A stretch of 64,000 bases of DNA. Origin: Cinclus cinclus (lineage: Eukaryota; Chordata; Aves; Passeriformes; Cinclidae). The stretch covers positions 28,428,142 to 28,492,141 of the forward strand of contig NC_085049.1 of assembly GCF_963662255.1 (NCBI RefSeq). Reading direction: 5' to 3'. Positions 1 through 14,100 of the stretch are shown here, piece after piece. Below the pieces are notes generated by a model. That model ran no database searches, was not told the origin of the DNA, and saw nothing but the letters and a program-made list of their open reading frames with translations. Made by a program: the position numbers and the translations under genes. Every line of letters begins with the position of its first letter. Position 1 is the first letter of the stretch.

Positions 1-1021
1 CAGTGGGGAAGAGGGTCCTTCTGTGTGCTGGTGGGGCAGGGGAAGGTGCATTCCCTCTTTGAACTCCTGCTGTACCCTGCCTCAGTCTGGCTAGTATTAT
101 TTCAGTTTGTCTGAACTGTCTGATTGCTGTCTGCATTCCATCAGCCCCAGCCATGCCGCCGATTTCCTTTGCTTTGCAAATTGTAATTGCTTTGCCAATT
201 AACTCTGGGTCTTCCAGTACTCTTTCTTGAGTGCTTTTCCTCAAACCTCCATGCTTCCCAGAAAGGCATGACTAGTTGGGTTTTTTTCCTGTTTTTGTTT
301 TTATTTTTATTCTTTGTAAATTTTATTTTCACCTTTTTCTTACAGCTCTTTGTTTTAATTCGATACACAACATAGGCAGATCAAGGAGGGAAAGAAGCAT
401 TTTAGCAAGCTTTGCAGCTCATGCAGAAGTGGAGGAAGAAAGAAAAGTGGAAGGTAAAACCGGCAGAAGAGGAAGCATTTGCAAGTACAGATGACAGAAA
501 TTATTGAACAAAAATGAGCGGCCAAAAAGGGGACATAGTGAGATGAGTGTCAAGAGCAGAGTGATCAGAAAATGCCAGTGGCCACTGAAATACTGTAATG
601 TGGAAGGAACTGAAGGCTAGATTAGAAGCAAATACTTGGAATTTCAGTGGAGCAGAAAGGCTGGAACAGAGATCAAAAAGAGAGATGTAGAAAGAAGAGA
701 GCACAGAATAAACCACTGTTTTAGGTTTAAAAGAGGTGGAGGAAAATACAAGGATAAAAGTTACAGAAGCTTGTATCGATCATAAGCAGCTCTACCAGGA
801 TGGTTAAATATGTATTTGTTAAGGTGTTTGGTACCTTGAAAATCAGTAGTGTGATGGCTTTTTGCTGTGGTTAGTGTCTACTGAAACACCTGGCTCCCCT
901 TTGTAGGGCGTTGTGCTCAGTGCTTCAGATGCTGCTCTTGATTGGCAGTATGGTTACCTGTTTTGTACTGGATGTCATGCTCAGCATTTGGCCAGGTTTT
1001 TTCTGTAGAAAAAGGATTGCT

Positions 1022-1050
1022 AATATTTATATATATATATAAATATATAT
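1022..1050. repeat. AT microsatellite
   Basis: An alternating (TA)n tract, self-complementary around its centre, inside non-coding sequence. Confidence 0.8.
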
Positions 1051-4000
1051 CTCCTAATTTACAGAGGATGTAAAGTCCCTTTTCTCTAGGTACAGTGAAA
1101 ATTGAATAAAAGATGCTTGGTTTGCACATAGTCCTATGGTTCATGGTCAGGTAGCATTTAATCGAGAATCTCTCTGAATTTGCTGAGGTTCATGCTACCT
1201 CTGCTCCTTTCATAATCCTTAGGGCTCCCTTTCTGTCTTTCCATGCCTTTTGGGGGTTTTCCTCTTACACAAAGGGATAGGCCTTGTTTGCTGGATCCAG
1301 TGCAAGTTTGCATCAGGACATGGGGAAATTTTCCCTGTTCATCTCCCACCCCAGGCACTGACTCCCACAGCAGGGACTGCAGCACTGCAGGCTCAGCAGG
1401 GAAGGCATCCATCCCTGGGTAAGGATTCTGTGGTAGGCAGCATGCTGGAGAAGGAACCATTATGGGAAAGAGCCAGACCAGGCTCCCCTATGAGCAGCAT
1501 TTGCAAAGTGATGCTTGTTCAGCATGGCATGCTGGCATCCAAAGTGCACCAGTTCCAGGACTGTCCAAAAGTGTGTCAAACTCATGGGATCCCCTTGCAG
1601 ATTTGCAGCCTCGGTTATTCCCCTGGGCTGAATGAAAGTCCTGAGAGCACAGCCTGGCTCCAGGCACAGATCCTCTGGGAGCTGCCGCTTGTCTTTGCTC
1701 CGTCTTTCAGTGATGGGGAGGGATTTGCTCCAGCCCACATCAGCATGGCATCCCCTGTGCCCCACTCCTTTGTATTTAGCTGTGGTTGGGTTGCAACCCT
1801 CAACCTCGGTGCTGCTCAGCTCTCCACAGCAGCTGAGCTGGGTGGAGAGCTGGAGGATAAAATTAGCAAGGAGCTCTTCTCTTGCCAAGTGCTGTGTCTG
1901 ACCCAGCTGGGCCTGGCGGGGTGGAGAGGAAAACTCTTAAATCTTTCCACACAGAGCACCCTGCTGCCTACTGGGAGGGTTCCCTGCCAGGGGTGGGGAT
2001 GCCTTGCCCTGGAGGTGCTTGGCAGGGATGCTGAAGCTGTTGGGAGAACAGGGTATTGCCAAGACAGTCTTGGGACATAGTGGGAAATCCTGATTCTCAG
2101 AACTGTTTCCTTCTTGTTCTCCCTTTGAATATCATATAAACAGCCAGGGAGGCCAGCTCTTGTCCCTGAACACCTTCAGAGCTTCAGGCATATCCTCGCT
2201 TGCAGATGGGTTTTCTGGGCAGATGAGGGGTTTGACTGCCCTAAGAAAATTAGTGTCCATTCACCACTGTCACCCTGCCAGAACAAGCTGCTGGAGATTT
2301 CACTGTCTCCAATAACTGCCCACCCTAAATGAGAACTTGTTTGCTCTCTATTACAGGGTGGCCTGGTGGTTGCAGTACAGATTTGGGTGGACAGGGACGT
2401 AGGCCAGTCTTGTCTTTGCTGCTGAGCAGTCAAGGGTTCAGAACAAGCTGTTTCGACCTCCTGTGCCTCAATTAAGCTCTATGTCAAAGGTGTCAGTGAC
2501 AATTGTTATTTATTCTTTTGAAGTACTTAATGTCCATGAATGGAAAAACACTCACTGGGCTCCAAATGCGTTCACTGCAAGGGGAGAGCCTGTTGTTTCA
2601 TTACTGTGCTGGACCCAGCCTACCCTGCTGGAACAGCCCTGCTAGTTTGGCTTCCCCAGGCATGCTGCCACGCTGCCTTTTGTGAACCAGCTCTGTTGTT
2701 GTGTGTAAAGCAGGGGCAGGAACTTGTCTGGGCCCCCAGAATACAGATCTCACCTCTGACCTTTCCCATTCATTGCACTTGCCTGAACTGGACAGCCCTG
2801 GGCAAAAAAATGGGTGGAAGAATGCAGCTGAGGTGAGGACTTGGTCTTTAAAACCCTATTCCTTTTCCAAGCCCATTGGATAGATCCATCCGCAGTATAT
2901 GCAAGGGCAGCACAATGGCAAAGTGTGACCATTGCAGGGAGAAATAGCAAGGGGTTGGCACATTATTGGTCCTGAGAGCTCTGTAGGAGACAGTCTGAGG
3001 GGGCACCATGGGTGTGGTGCAGCAAAATGAGCACCTCTTGACAGCCTAATAAAGGTCAGAGTAAATGTTAACATAGTTTGCACTGGGATTTGTTGGCTGG
3101 CACTACTTCTAGGGAAAGCTGGGCCTACAGTGAGAAGAAAAGAAAAGGCATATTCAGAGTCTGATGACTGTTCCTGCCCAAAGGGACATGAAATTTCCCT
3201 TTTTCTGCAAATAGCAGAGAAATGGGAGCAGCTGGGATTGCTATGTCTTCTGCATTTGACCAGCCAACTTGGAAAGTGGCCTCTCTGTGTCTGGAGGCCT
3301 GTCCAGGCACCGTGTGCCAGCCCTGTGCCAGGTCTCCATCACATTAGATGGACAGGGAAGAGAGAGAGCTCCAGGAACTGGAGGGGATGGCAGGATCCAC
3401 CCTTGCTCCTGTCTCAGCTCTAGGTGCAGGTGCCTCCCTCCTCTGTGGTTCCACGTTGGTGAAGTAAAGGAAACAAAACTGCCAAGTGGGTCTCTGGCTT
3501 CCCTTTCCTTTTTCCTGCTGGAGGTGGAGTGAAGACTATCTATGTGAAGAACATCAAGGTATATTTTTAACATTGGTGGAAAAAGGCAAGTTACAAAATA
3601 TATGGGCAAATATGCTTCCTACAACTGCAAGAGGATCTTCTCAGGGCTACTGTTTTGGCTGGAAAGATTTATTTGCCTCAAACCCAGCAAGGTGAAGAAA
3701 GCATCACTTTCTTTTACCACAGACTGGGGAAAAGGTGGCTGTGTCTTGCTTTTCCCCCCTCACACAAATCTGGCAAGTCCTAGTAGAGGATTTTTTCCTG
3801 TTGTGGGCACCCCACACTCCTGGCAGCTCCTGGCTCTTTGTGCTGGCATTGGAAGTGCAGGAGGGCTAGGGATGGAGTGGTCCTGTCGGGCAGAGGCACT
3901 GCTGGGCGGGGGGCTTAAGGCATTTGTGTCACTTCAGCTCACAAGCCTGAGAGGATGGACTTGCCTTTTCCTAGATGAGTCCTGTTCTGTGATGGAAAAG

Positions 4001-4629
4001 TCTATTTTTCCTGCATTTGCTGGTAACGGTGAGAGGGACCTCCTTGCCCTTAGTGATCATCATTCACTGAGAAGTGGGTAAAGTGCTTCTTCCATGTTCC
4101 CTTCCTCTTGCTGGACTCTGTTCTCATGTTGACTACTGACAAAATTCAAATTTCTAACCAGATAGATACTTGAAATGGCCTGTCTTTGCTGTCTGAGGCT
4201 GTCCAGGAGGAGTCTGTGTTCCAGCTGCAGCACTGGACTCCCCTGTCTGTGCCAGTCAGGCTATGTGCATCCTGGCCCAGGGCACTGCAGAGTTGCTGGG
4301 AAGATGCTACATGACGTCAAGTGCTTTAGGCACTCCCCCTCTGCCCTGGAGAAGACATTGGGAAGGGACTAGTGCTTCCCTGAAGCTGGAGCAGCATGCA
4401 TTGCCAGCACTTGGGCAGATGAAGGGGGCCTGGAGTATGACTTGGAGGGTGTCCCTATGTCCCTGTGCTAAATTCAGCTCTGTGCCCAATTTGTTTAAAA
4501 TCCACCACTGTAATATTTTGCTGCCTCCCCTCTGGAGAGCTGGGCATTTACAACGCCTGCAGAGATCTGTGCTCAAAGTTAATCTGCTAAAATTCATGGA
4601 GATGCCTTTCTTGGGTTCAGCAGGTCTCA

Positions 4630-4661
4630 AGACTGTGAGACAAGTTCTTGTCTCATAGTCT
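4630..4661. repeat. Inverted repeat with 15-bp arms and 2-nt spacer
   Basis: The left arm AGACTGTGAGACAAG and right arm CTTGTCTCATAGTCT are complementary at 14 of 15 positions, and the remaining pair is G-T. The spacer is TT. It would form a tight hairpin in single-stranded DNA or RNA. Confidence 0.85.
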
Positions 4662-6949
4662 GATACTGGAGTGGTTCAAGTGGGTGACCTCCTACTCTTC
4701 CAGAGTGTGGTTCACTGGCAGGCTGAGCAGGATCCTTATATCCCCTAGTGTTAGATCTGCGTGTATTTCTCTAATTGTGGAGTGAAATGAAAAGGCAGCT
4801 TAAGGCTTTAGTCACTGAAAAAGCTTTTTTGGGAGAGTGGAGCTTCATACATTGCTTGGCTGCGAGTAGAAGCCTCCAGGAGGAGGCCAGCTCAGGTGTT
4901 TGATACTGGGCTGGTTCTCAAATCAGGTAGTGCTTGTGGGGGACCTCTTCCAGAGCAAGCTTATGCAAGTTAAAAAATACAAAAACAAGAAAAAAGAGAA
5001 TGAGAGAAAGTGATGGTAGTGGGGAGTAAAAGCATTTGAGCCACCATTGTGCTTGTAGCAAGCACTCAAGACAATCCTTGTCCAGCCCTGGCCACCTTGG
5101 CAGGACAAGGCAGAGGCATTATTATTTAAATTAGATGTGATGGTAGTGTCTGGATCTATAGCTTTGTAAAGAAATAATTTTATTCTCTGCAGGTGTGTGT
5201 ATCTCAAGTTCTAAAGGCATGTTCTACATGTGGAGGGTCTCTGTGTACTCTAAGTACTACAAAATCAGCCCAGAGTCCAGAAACTCAGAAACTAGCAATC
5301 AAATCTCCCAAGAAAACATAGGCCTAACCCTAATTTTGCATTGTGTGCCAAGTAGCCTCATGATAGCACCTTTTAAGTGTCCTGTGCTCCAAAGGTACTT
5401 TCTGTTTGCTGAGCACATCTAATCAAACCTGTTTGTTCCAGGTCAAGAGCTATATCCCATTAGAAGAATTGCAGCACCTGTACTTCACTTAGAGTTGCTT
5501 CAGGTGGTCAGGGAATTTGATGCTGAGCTCCACTGCTAGGGCAGTTCTACATGTACCACATTAACCAAGGTGGCCTGTGTGGAGCTGATCTGTCATGAAC
5601 ATCCAGTTGCAGCTCTTCCCTCTCCACTCTGAACCAGAGGAGGCCACAGGCTGGAGATGAGGTGAGGGTTTTGGCAGTTCAGCAGTATTCTGCTGCTCTG
5701 AAACAACAATTCTGACAGTGCTCAATGAATTTTTTTATAGACCAGAGGTACATCTTCAACACCAGCTTTACTATTCTGCATAAAAGCCTTGCAGTCTGCA
5801 GTGGATTCCTTTGTGTGGAGCCAGGGTGTGGGAGGCTTCATTACACTCTGCCCTGATGTTTTAGCATTACTTAATGTTGAGATACAGCTGGGATTCGTGG
5901 GATCAGTCTTGGATGCAGTCTTAAAACAATGTGAGTGATACAGGCTGTCTTCTGCATTTGCTGTCTACCAGAGGAGCAAGTGCTTTCAGGCACTTTCTCT
6001 CCAATGTTGGTCCCCCTGACACAGGGTTTCTCTTGTTGCTTTCCCTCGTGCGTGGTGGTAGCCAGGGATCCTCTCTGTGTGGGTTGCTCGTGCAGTAAAG
6101 GCACCACAGATGAGAGACTTCAGGAAACAGCACGTCTATTCCATGTTGCTGTCTCCCACATAAGACTGTCCCAAGGAACCACTGTACATTTGTAGGCACA
6201 TCACAGGTGTGTTCTGCAATTCCTCTACCAGCTCCCTGCCCAGGGGAAGTCAGCAGCACCTGGATAACCCCAGCCTCTGTGTCAATGATTGTAGCACTTT
6301 TTCACTCCTTCATGTTGTGGCACCAGTTGTCCCCTCCGCCTTCCTTCCACCCCCAAAGCTCTGCAATGCTCTGCTCCTCTCTACAAAACATCTCTCCTCT
6401 TGCCAAAAGGCATTGATCCCTTCATCTCTAAGGCTGTCCACCCACCTCATCTCCTAGCTTCATGTTCCTCCCTGTGCTCTCTGGGCGTGTGGATGTGCTC
6501 CCCACACATGCACTCCTCTTCATGCATACCTGTCCATCCCAGCATGCAAGTACCTGCTTGTTGCTGACCTCACCTACTTAGTGCTGTTTCACTGTGTTCC
6601 CCTGAATGTTTTCATGACCATGAAAGCCTTGTTATCTCCTGCCAAACTCCTGGGACTGCACAGCTTGCAGTATGCTACAGTCCTTTTACCTTCTGGGATC
6701 CTTTAAGGTGGAGGACAGTGTTGATGTATGCCAGAGTTCAGATCCTGGAATAAATAAGACATGACGTGGCCATTGCAAATTTCCTTTCTAGGGTTGCAGC
6801 CATGCATTTACATTTCAGTTTCTTCCACTATCCCACACCATCTCCTTACCTGGAGGGGTGGGCCTGTATGTAACAGAAGGGTTAGAATGAGCTCACAGTT
6901 GGCAGTGGCACAGCTGGGAGCCTCTGGGTAAGAATCAAGGAGCAAACAA

Positions 6950-8194
6950 ATAATGCAAATGTCATTCTGGGAGGCTTCTGTAGACCTCCCAGCCAGGACA
7001 ATGACACAAGGACAAATTATTCTTTGGGGAGTTAAGGGAACACTTCCAAGTCAACTGCCCTGGTCCTTCTGGGCACCTTCAACTTACCAGAAGTTAACTG
7101 GGGGCATCACACAGGTGGTCAACCTGGGTACAGCCAGAAGATCCAGAAAAAGGTCCTGAGGGAGCCAACTCAGAAAGATGTCCTCCTTGATCTGCTGCTT
7201 GTCTACAGAGAGGGTCTCTGAAGTGGAGACTGGTGCCACAATCACAATCATCACTCTGCTGCAGTGACCATGAAATGATGAAGTTTTAAATCTCTGTTGG
7301 CAGGAGGAAAAGTGCCAACAAAAACTCAGCTTTGGAAATTAGGAGAGCAGATGAGAGTCCAAATGACTCGGGCACGGGACTGGAAAGGATACTAAGTAAG
7401 TTTTCAGAGCATACAAAACTGGGAGGGAGGCCCTGCAGAGAGATTTTGACATATCAGAGGGCTGGGGAATCACCAACCATATCTGCGCCTGATATGGGGC
7501 AACCCTGGACATACTGACAGACTGGGGAATGAGATGCTGGTAAGCAGTGCCACAGAAAGAGTCCTGGGGGTCCTGGTCAGTGGGAAGTTGAACACGAGCC
7601 AGCAGTGCCTTGGCAGCCAGGAGGGACATCCCTGTCCTGGGGCATGAGGGACAGCATCAGCCAGGCAAGGGAGGGATTGTCCCACTCTGCTCTGCACTGG
7701 GGCAGCCTCACCTTGAATACTGTGTGCAGTTTGGGGTGCCACAGGGCAAGAAAGACATTGAGCCGTTGGAGAGTGTCCAGAGGAGGGCAATAGAGGTGGT
7801 GAAGTGTCTGGATGGGAAGTTGTATGAGGAGAGGCTAAGGGCACTTGTCCTGTTCAGCCTGCAGCAGACTGAGGGGAGACCTCATTGCAGGCTACAATTT
7901 ACTCATGAGAGGAACATGAGGGGAAAACTGTGATCTCTGCTCTGTGGTGACCAGGGACAGGACCTGTGGAAGTGACCTGAAGTTGTCAGGAGAGGTTTAG
8001 TTTGGATGTAAGAAAAGGTTCTTCACTTGGAGGGTGGTCACAGCACTAAGCCTGACAGAGCTCAAGCATTTGGACAACAGTCTTGGACACGTGATGTGAC
8101 TCTTCGGGATGGTGCTGAGCAGGGCCAGGAGTTCAGGCACTCCGTGAGCCTTGTGGGTCCCTTTCGACACAGCATATTCTGTGATTCTGTGATC
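6950..8194 (+). mobile_element. CR1 LINE copy with internal deletion
   Basis: Decayed ORF2 reads in several frames on the + strand. First come endonuclease-region traces (RPPSQDNDT, LVLLGTFNLPEVNW), then the linker (REPTQKDVLLDLLLV, SDHEMMKF, EIRRADES), then a jump to the end of the reverse transcriptase (KFSEHTKLGG at the FADDTKLGG position) and its C-terminus ([45 protein letters not shown]). The 3' end has the LINE tail, finishing in ATTCTGTGATTCTGTGAT. Frameshifts, stops and loss of the RT core show it is dead. The 5' end is truncated, as is usual for CR1. Confidence 0.88.
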
Positions 8195-11100
8195 TCAGGA
8201 GGCAGAGATCTTAAAGAGTTGTCACTTGTAGCTCACTAAAATGAAAATAATTTTGTTGCAGAAAAAGTTTAAAATTCCAAGAAAATATCCTCAATTTGTG
8301 AGTCTTGTTTGTGCTTCCATTAGCCAAGATAACAGATGGTAGCAGTAGTTGTCTGGTCACTGCAGGACCTTCTTGGAGGTTAACAGGGCACAGCAGCGCA
8401 TAAGCAGCACCAAGGCAGTCTGTAGGGATCTTGAGATTTCAACCCTGTAACAAATTCTCCACATTTTTTGATGTAAGACTTCACAAACGAATTTTATTCT
8501 GTTGATGCACTGAGAGGGCCAGGTCTGCTTTGTCCACATCTGAAGGGAACTGGTGCAGAGGTATCCTTGGCAACCCACCTGCTCTGCAGCTTTTGCCAGA
8601 TTTCCTGTGCTGGCTAAGTGAGTGAGTGTCTCTGTAGCTGTCCTGCAGGAAGGCTTTGATGTAAGGGTCTGTGCAGGGAGTTGGTGTCAGCCACTGCTTG
8701 CTGCCTCTCTGCTTGCCAGGGAAGGCTGTACTGGCTCCTAAGAGCAGGCTGTCACAGGGAGCCTTTCTGACTTATCTTCATCACCTGAAAAATTTGGGAT
8801 ATTGATGATAAAGAGAAGGAGGGGTGTTTGTAAATATATTAAAACACATGATGTCAAAGCCCCTCTGCCTTTCATTGTGGTGCCAGAGATGTCGCAGAGA
8901 GGAGGCTGACTGGTCATGGCCAAGGGAGCTGGATGTGAAGTGGGTGACACTGGCTGAGGGTGGGTGGAAATACAGAAATTAGGGGTGAATCCAGACCTCC
9001 ACCACCCTTTGTGTGTGCTCTGTGTGGATTGCTGCTCATCTCTGGGGACCAGCTACACATGGAGTTGAGTACAACTGTCACAGGTGACAATCACCTGTGG
9101 ACACTGTGGACAGTACCATAATCTAGGACACTTTCTCCAGACCATATGCACACAGTTGTTTTTATCCATCTGTTTAATCCGAAGGCATACTCTGGCTCTG
9201 TCAGATTATCTGGGCTTCTTGGCAGCTTCTAGAAGCCTCCTTGTGCAGCTGTGGGCTGCTGATTGTAGTAAGCAACAGTGACTCTGTGGTTCCCTAGCAC
9301 ACACCTTGCCTGAGCACGCCTTTACCTGTGCCACAACACTGCTGGGCAGAGCTCTGCAGGAACTCAGGTACCAGCTCTGTGTACCTTGCTTGGGGATCTG
9401 GCAATGGTGGAGGAAGAAGCTGTTAAACAAGAAGGAATTGGCTAAACTCCAGTGTAAAAAGGAGTTGTAGCTGAATGCAGTTGTTAGCACAGACCACCAA
9501 ACCAAGAGAAGACATGCCTGTCTGCAATGAAGGCCTGGTAGGGGAATTTCAGTGTGGGTTACTTTGAATGAGTAACCCTGGATCAGTTGCAAAGGGACCG
9601 AGAGATGGAGAGGCCAGGGATCAGTGGGAGATAGGCAGAGCATGAGCTAGGATTAGGTTACAGATAAGCATCTGAGGAAGCAGCTGCAGTGGTCAGGACT
9701 AGGGGGTAATGGAGAGGACTAGGTCTGGGGCAGCTGGGTGGGGACAGTCAGAGGCAGTAGGACAACACCATGCCCCATGGATGAACTACCATCACATGCT
9801 GATGTGTGAAGACAGCACTGTGGTGCCATGACTGTGGGAGGGGGCAGAGGATTCCATGACAGGATCCTAAATACAGGAAGCACACTGCTTGACATGGTCA
9901 AACTTGAAGGCTTAGGGGCACCTGGGTTTGAAAGCTGGGCCCTGGAATTCTGGGTTGGCCTGGAGCTGCTCCCATGGCCATTTACTGGTCAGCCCTTGCA
10001 GGAGTGTAGAAGGTCAGAATTTCAGGGTCCAAACGCTGTTCTCAAAACTCTGCTGCTCAGGGGAGTTACTCCAGTTTTACCACAGCACTTCTGAGCTCAA
10101 AGACAGGCCGTAGGGACTAATTAAAGTCAGGTTGTATGAGATTTGATATGGTCAATCCTTCATCTGCATAACTGGATCCCTCAGAGTTACTGGAGTTGTT
10201 TGGAAAGGCCACAATGAAATTGGACACCTTACACCTGAGATTGAAAAATACAAGGAAACCTCTTTCAAGAAATGGTCACACCGGCGCTGCTCAGGAGAAG
10301 TGACCCAGGAGTCACTCACTGATTTGTATGGTAAAAAATTGGCTGTGCAACAAAGCTGTCTGCCTTGCTTGCTGCAGCTCATCCAAACACAGAGCGAGGC
10401 CACGGGCTGGATCTAAGCCCACAGAAGCCAGCAGTAGGGCTCCCACTGGGCTGCAGCCAATATAGTCCGGAGCAGCTTTGTTTTAAAAATGGAAGAGAAC
10501 ATAAACAGGCATGACTGAGCTCTGACATTCCCTTGAACCCAGATACATTTCTGTCTGGAGCAGAGCAGCTAGCTCTGTGTGCTTCCGTGGTTAGGGATGT
10601 CATGAGGTCTCAGAAGGACCAAGGAGAAGGAACAACAGAGGCACTGAGGCAGAAGAGCTTTTCTTGTGACAGGATTTACTTATATAACATACCTATATCC
10701 TTTTTTTTTTTTCCTTTGAAGAGAGACAACTTCATGCTGGTCCTGCAGCAGAATTCAAAGTTGCTTTGGAGATGAAATCAGTTTCTTGATTTCCCTCAGC
10801 ACTGTACCATTTAATGGGAGTTACACCATGAGCCTGTAAAGCATTGTTTGTAAAATAAGTCTATTGTGTGTGTGCTGGGTACTCTCAGCATAGTTGATCC
10901 AATGCTGCAGGAGCCAGTGATGCAAGTGGTGTGGCTGGTATGTTTTTTAAGGGTTGGATAATTTCATGACTAGTAGTAACACTTGCAACTATGATTGGTA
11001 AGAAGAGAGTAATCACAGTCTGCTGCAGGGCATGTGCTTCTTTCTGTAGGTCATGAGGACATTTTTTTTTCTTCTCTGTAAAGTAATAGAGCTAAAGGTA

Positions 11101-14100
11101 CTTTTGAAGGTTGTTTTCTTCTGCCTTTTAAACATTAGATGTTGGCTGCTGGTCAAAGATGGATTATCTGATGGGATGAACCAATGGCCTCATCTGCTAA
11201 TTACTAAATTCCTACGTAAGGCTTTTATTTCCTGCACAGGGAGGTGCTGTGTGTACACTGTGACTTTCCAGAGAGACCCTTTTTTGTAAGATGGAGTTAA
11301 AGCACCAGCTCTGGTCCCTGATTGAAACCAGCAACATTCAGTAAGTTTGGACCATGTCTGCCTGCTGAGTAACCCTAGGCAGTCCGCCATGGTTTCTGTT
11401 CGCAGGAACTGTGTATCTGGCAGAAGGTCTTAGAGTTGAGTGAAAAAAATGCAATAGATAATCTACCATATTTATTTCACTTTGTTTGTTTGCTTATGCC
11501 ACTTCCAGGAGCAAATCAAAATCTCCTGGCATGTATGTGATATTGTTTAGCAGTTGTATAGGTGTTGCTGTTTCTTTTTTAGTTTTCTCCTGATCTGGCT
11601 ACAGCTATACTTCAGATAATCCAGTCCTGTGGTGAATGCTTGTAAGAAGTGAATTAAAAACTGGCCCTCTCTGAGTAAACCAAAACACTGTTTGAAAATA
11701 TGTTGGGGTTGATTCTTCCAGGGTGGTTCAGTCACTCAGAAAACTGGAAGAAGGCTACTTTAATTACTGGGAAGATGAGTGGTAAAAAGAATCTTTTAAT
11801 CCTGCTGGTTGTGGCAGCTTTGTGTTGCTCTGTTCCTTCCACTCCTATAGCTGTACAGCTCTGAACAAACTGAGCTATGCACACAAATGAGCAGCTGGGC
11901 AGTTTTGACCATTGGGCAAAATCCCTGGTGGGTGTTGTCTTTGTTTTTAAAGAGCAAAAAATAACCTGGCTTGGTTTTCCAGCTTGTGTTTTGCTGCACC
12001 ATTGGTTAGAAAACTTCCTTTTGATATAAAAGCAGAGTGAACTGGAGCAAGCTACTAAAAAGAAGGAAAATACAGAGATGTTGTTCTGTATCACCTCTTT
12101 GACTGTAATTGCATTTTGGCATATCATGGGTCCTACTTAAAAGTCTGCACATCACGTTGCTGAACAAATGTGCTCCCCTGTGGCTCCTGCTTTGTTTGTG
12201 GTATTGAAGCAGTCAGGATTTCACCAGGGGTTTATTCTTCTGTCTCAGGTTCACAGGTACCACAGCCTCCCCAAATCCTGTTCCCATCAATCTATTAGAG
12301 GTCAGTGCTGCATCTTGTCAGACTGGGGAGGGGAAAGGACATGCTTTGCTGTGAGAAATGTGACCCTACACTGTAAGGACATGAGCTCTAAGAGTTCCCC
12401 CCAGGCCTTTGTAGCAGGTCAGGAGTCAGCAGGGCCATTTCGTGCCCATCACACCCAGCCCCTGATGGAGCTCTGGGAGCTTGCCCTAATGGTTTCATTG
12501 GTGCTTTTCTCATGTCTGAGATGCCAATGTCCTGCGTGGAAAGGATAGCTTGTACTTCCTTCTGGTATGACAGTTAATCTTTTTTCTTCTCATCCTCGCT
12601 TCTTTTCTTTGATTTACCCTGGGGTGAGGGATGAGTCACAAAATCTAATGGGCTTTTGGGAGAAGAGCCTTGGGCACCAGGCAGGGAGGGACCAGGGAGC
12701 TAATTCCTTGGGAGACCACCAGATAAAACAGATAAAATGTAATGCTGCTGGAGCCACCCAGTGTTCTCCACTCAGGGTGTTGGCAGGAGGCTGGGGCAGC
12801 TGAGGAGAACATTTTGGCTTGGTCACCAGCATGCTTAGACAACAACCTGTCCTGGAGTCAGTCCTGGAGCTGGACAAGGTAGCCCCACAGCCTGGCCCCT
12901 GCAGATGCCAGCTCCTTGCCTTGGGAGCAGGCGGGTTGCTTACAGCCAGGGAGGAGGAGATGAAAGGGAGAGGAGGGACCAGCTATCATTTATTAATGCT
13001 GTTGAGTTGTGTTTCTTTCCAGTGCTGTAAGACTGGGGCAGGACTTGCAGGCAGCTGATGAAAGAGGAAACAGACCTCACCAGGAAACATGAGAGAGCTT
13101 TCAGGAGGAGTCTCAGGAGGGCTGCTGGGAGATGGGGAGGTCTGTGTGCTCCCCCAAAATAGTCAGAGGCTGTAAGAGTCTGAGAGGGCAAGGGAGTGCC
13201 CTTGGAGGAGAAAAGAAAATAAATAAAATGCATGGAGAGGCCAGCTGAGAAGGGATAGAAGAAACTGGAAAGGCATCTTGTTATTTTAGAGTTGGTAGAC
13301 AAAAATATATGGGTTTTTTTCTTCTGTAATATTTCCTGTTGGCTAAAAATTTTAAGTTAGTGTTAAGCCTGAGGTATATTTCCTCTCTTTTGAGCTATTG
13401 CTGGGTGAGAGTTTGCCTGTCCAGAGAGCCCACTACATTGCTGGCATAAGTGAGCTCAGGTTTTGTGAAAAAGACCTGTGAGACTTCCTGGGGTTAGATA
13501 AGGGGATAGGTTTTAGAAATACCTGGAAAATGTCTGTGGAGTCTGGTGGAAAATTATGCGTGCTCTGTTGTTTTGTAACTCTTCACAGTCTGTAGCAGAG
13601 ATGAACTTGCTAATTAAACTCTTCTTTTATTTGAGATAACCAAAATAGTTAGAAATGTTCGTAAAGAACATCTCTCCACAAGGGTTGCTCACAGCAACTG
13701 AATGCTTTAGGGACCAGATCTCACCAAACTTCTGGGACATGCTGTGTGTCTCTGGTTTTGTGACAGTCATGCTTTTGATCATATGCAAAGATGAACAAAA
13801 AAGGTTGCTCTGACATTTCCAAATTATACAGTTACAAGCATTTGAAGTTAAACCCAGTGAGGCTTTGCCAGCTTCTGAGCTACAGAGATCAGGGGTTTTT
13901 TAACTAGAAAGCAAGGGGTTTTTTTTATTTTTAATAAGGATCAGAGTGCCCAGAGGCCTGATTTCTCCAATAGAAGCAGTAGCATTTTTGTAACAAATCT
14001 GCGTGAGCCTGAGTGCATAGACCCTTTTGAATCAGACTTTCCATCCTGGTACTTTTTTGGTGTTTTAGAAAGTAAAACAATTGAGCTTCACAGTACTCAC

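Larger units (their letters stand above)
1..6949 (+). other. B4GALNT3 intron 1, left part
   Basis: Non-coding by every sign I can read: no exon with conserved protein sequence, no CpG island and no promoter-like block on either strand. It holds an AT-rich microsatellite at 1022-1050 and a hairpin at 4630-4661. Assignment to intron 1 rests on the missing first exon of B4GALNT3. An unseen exon or another transcript here cannot be excluded. Confidence 0.6.
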
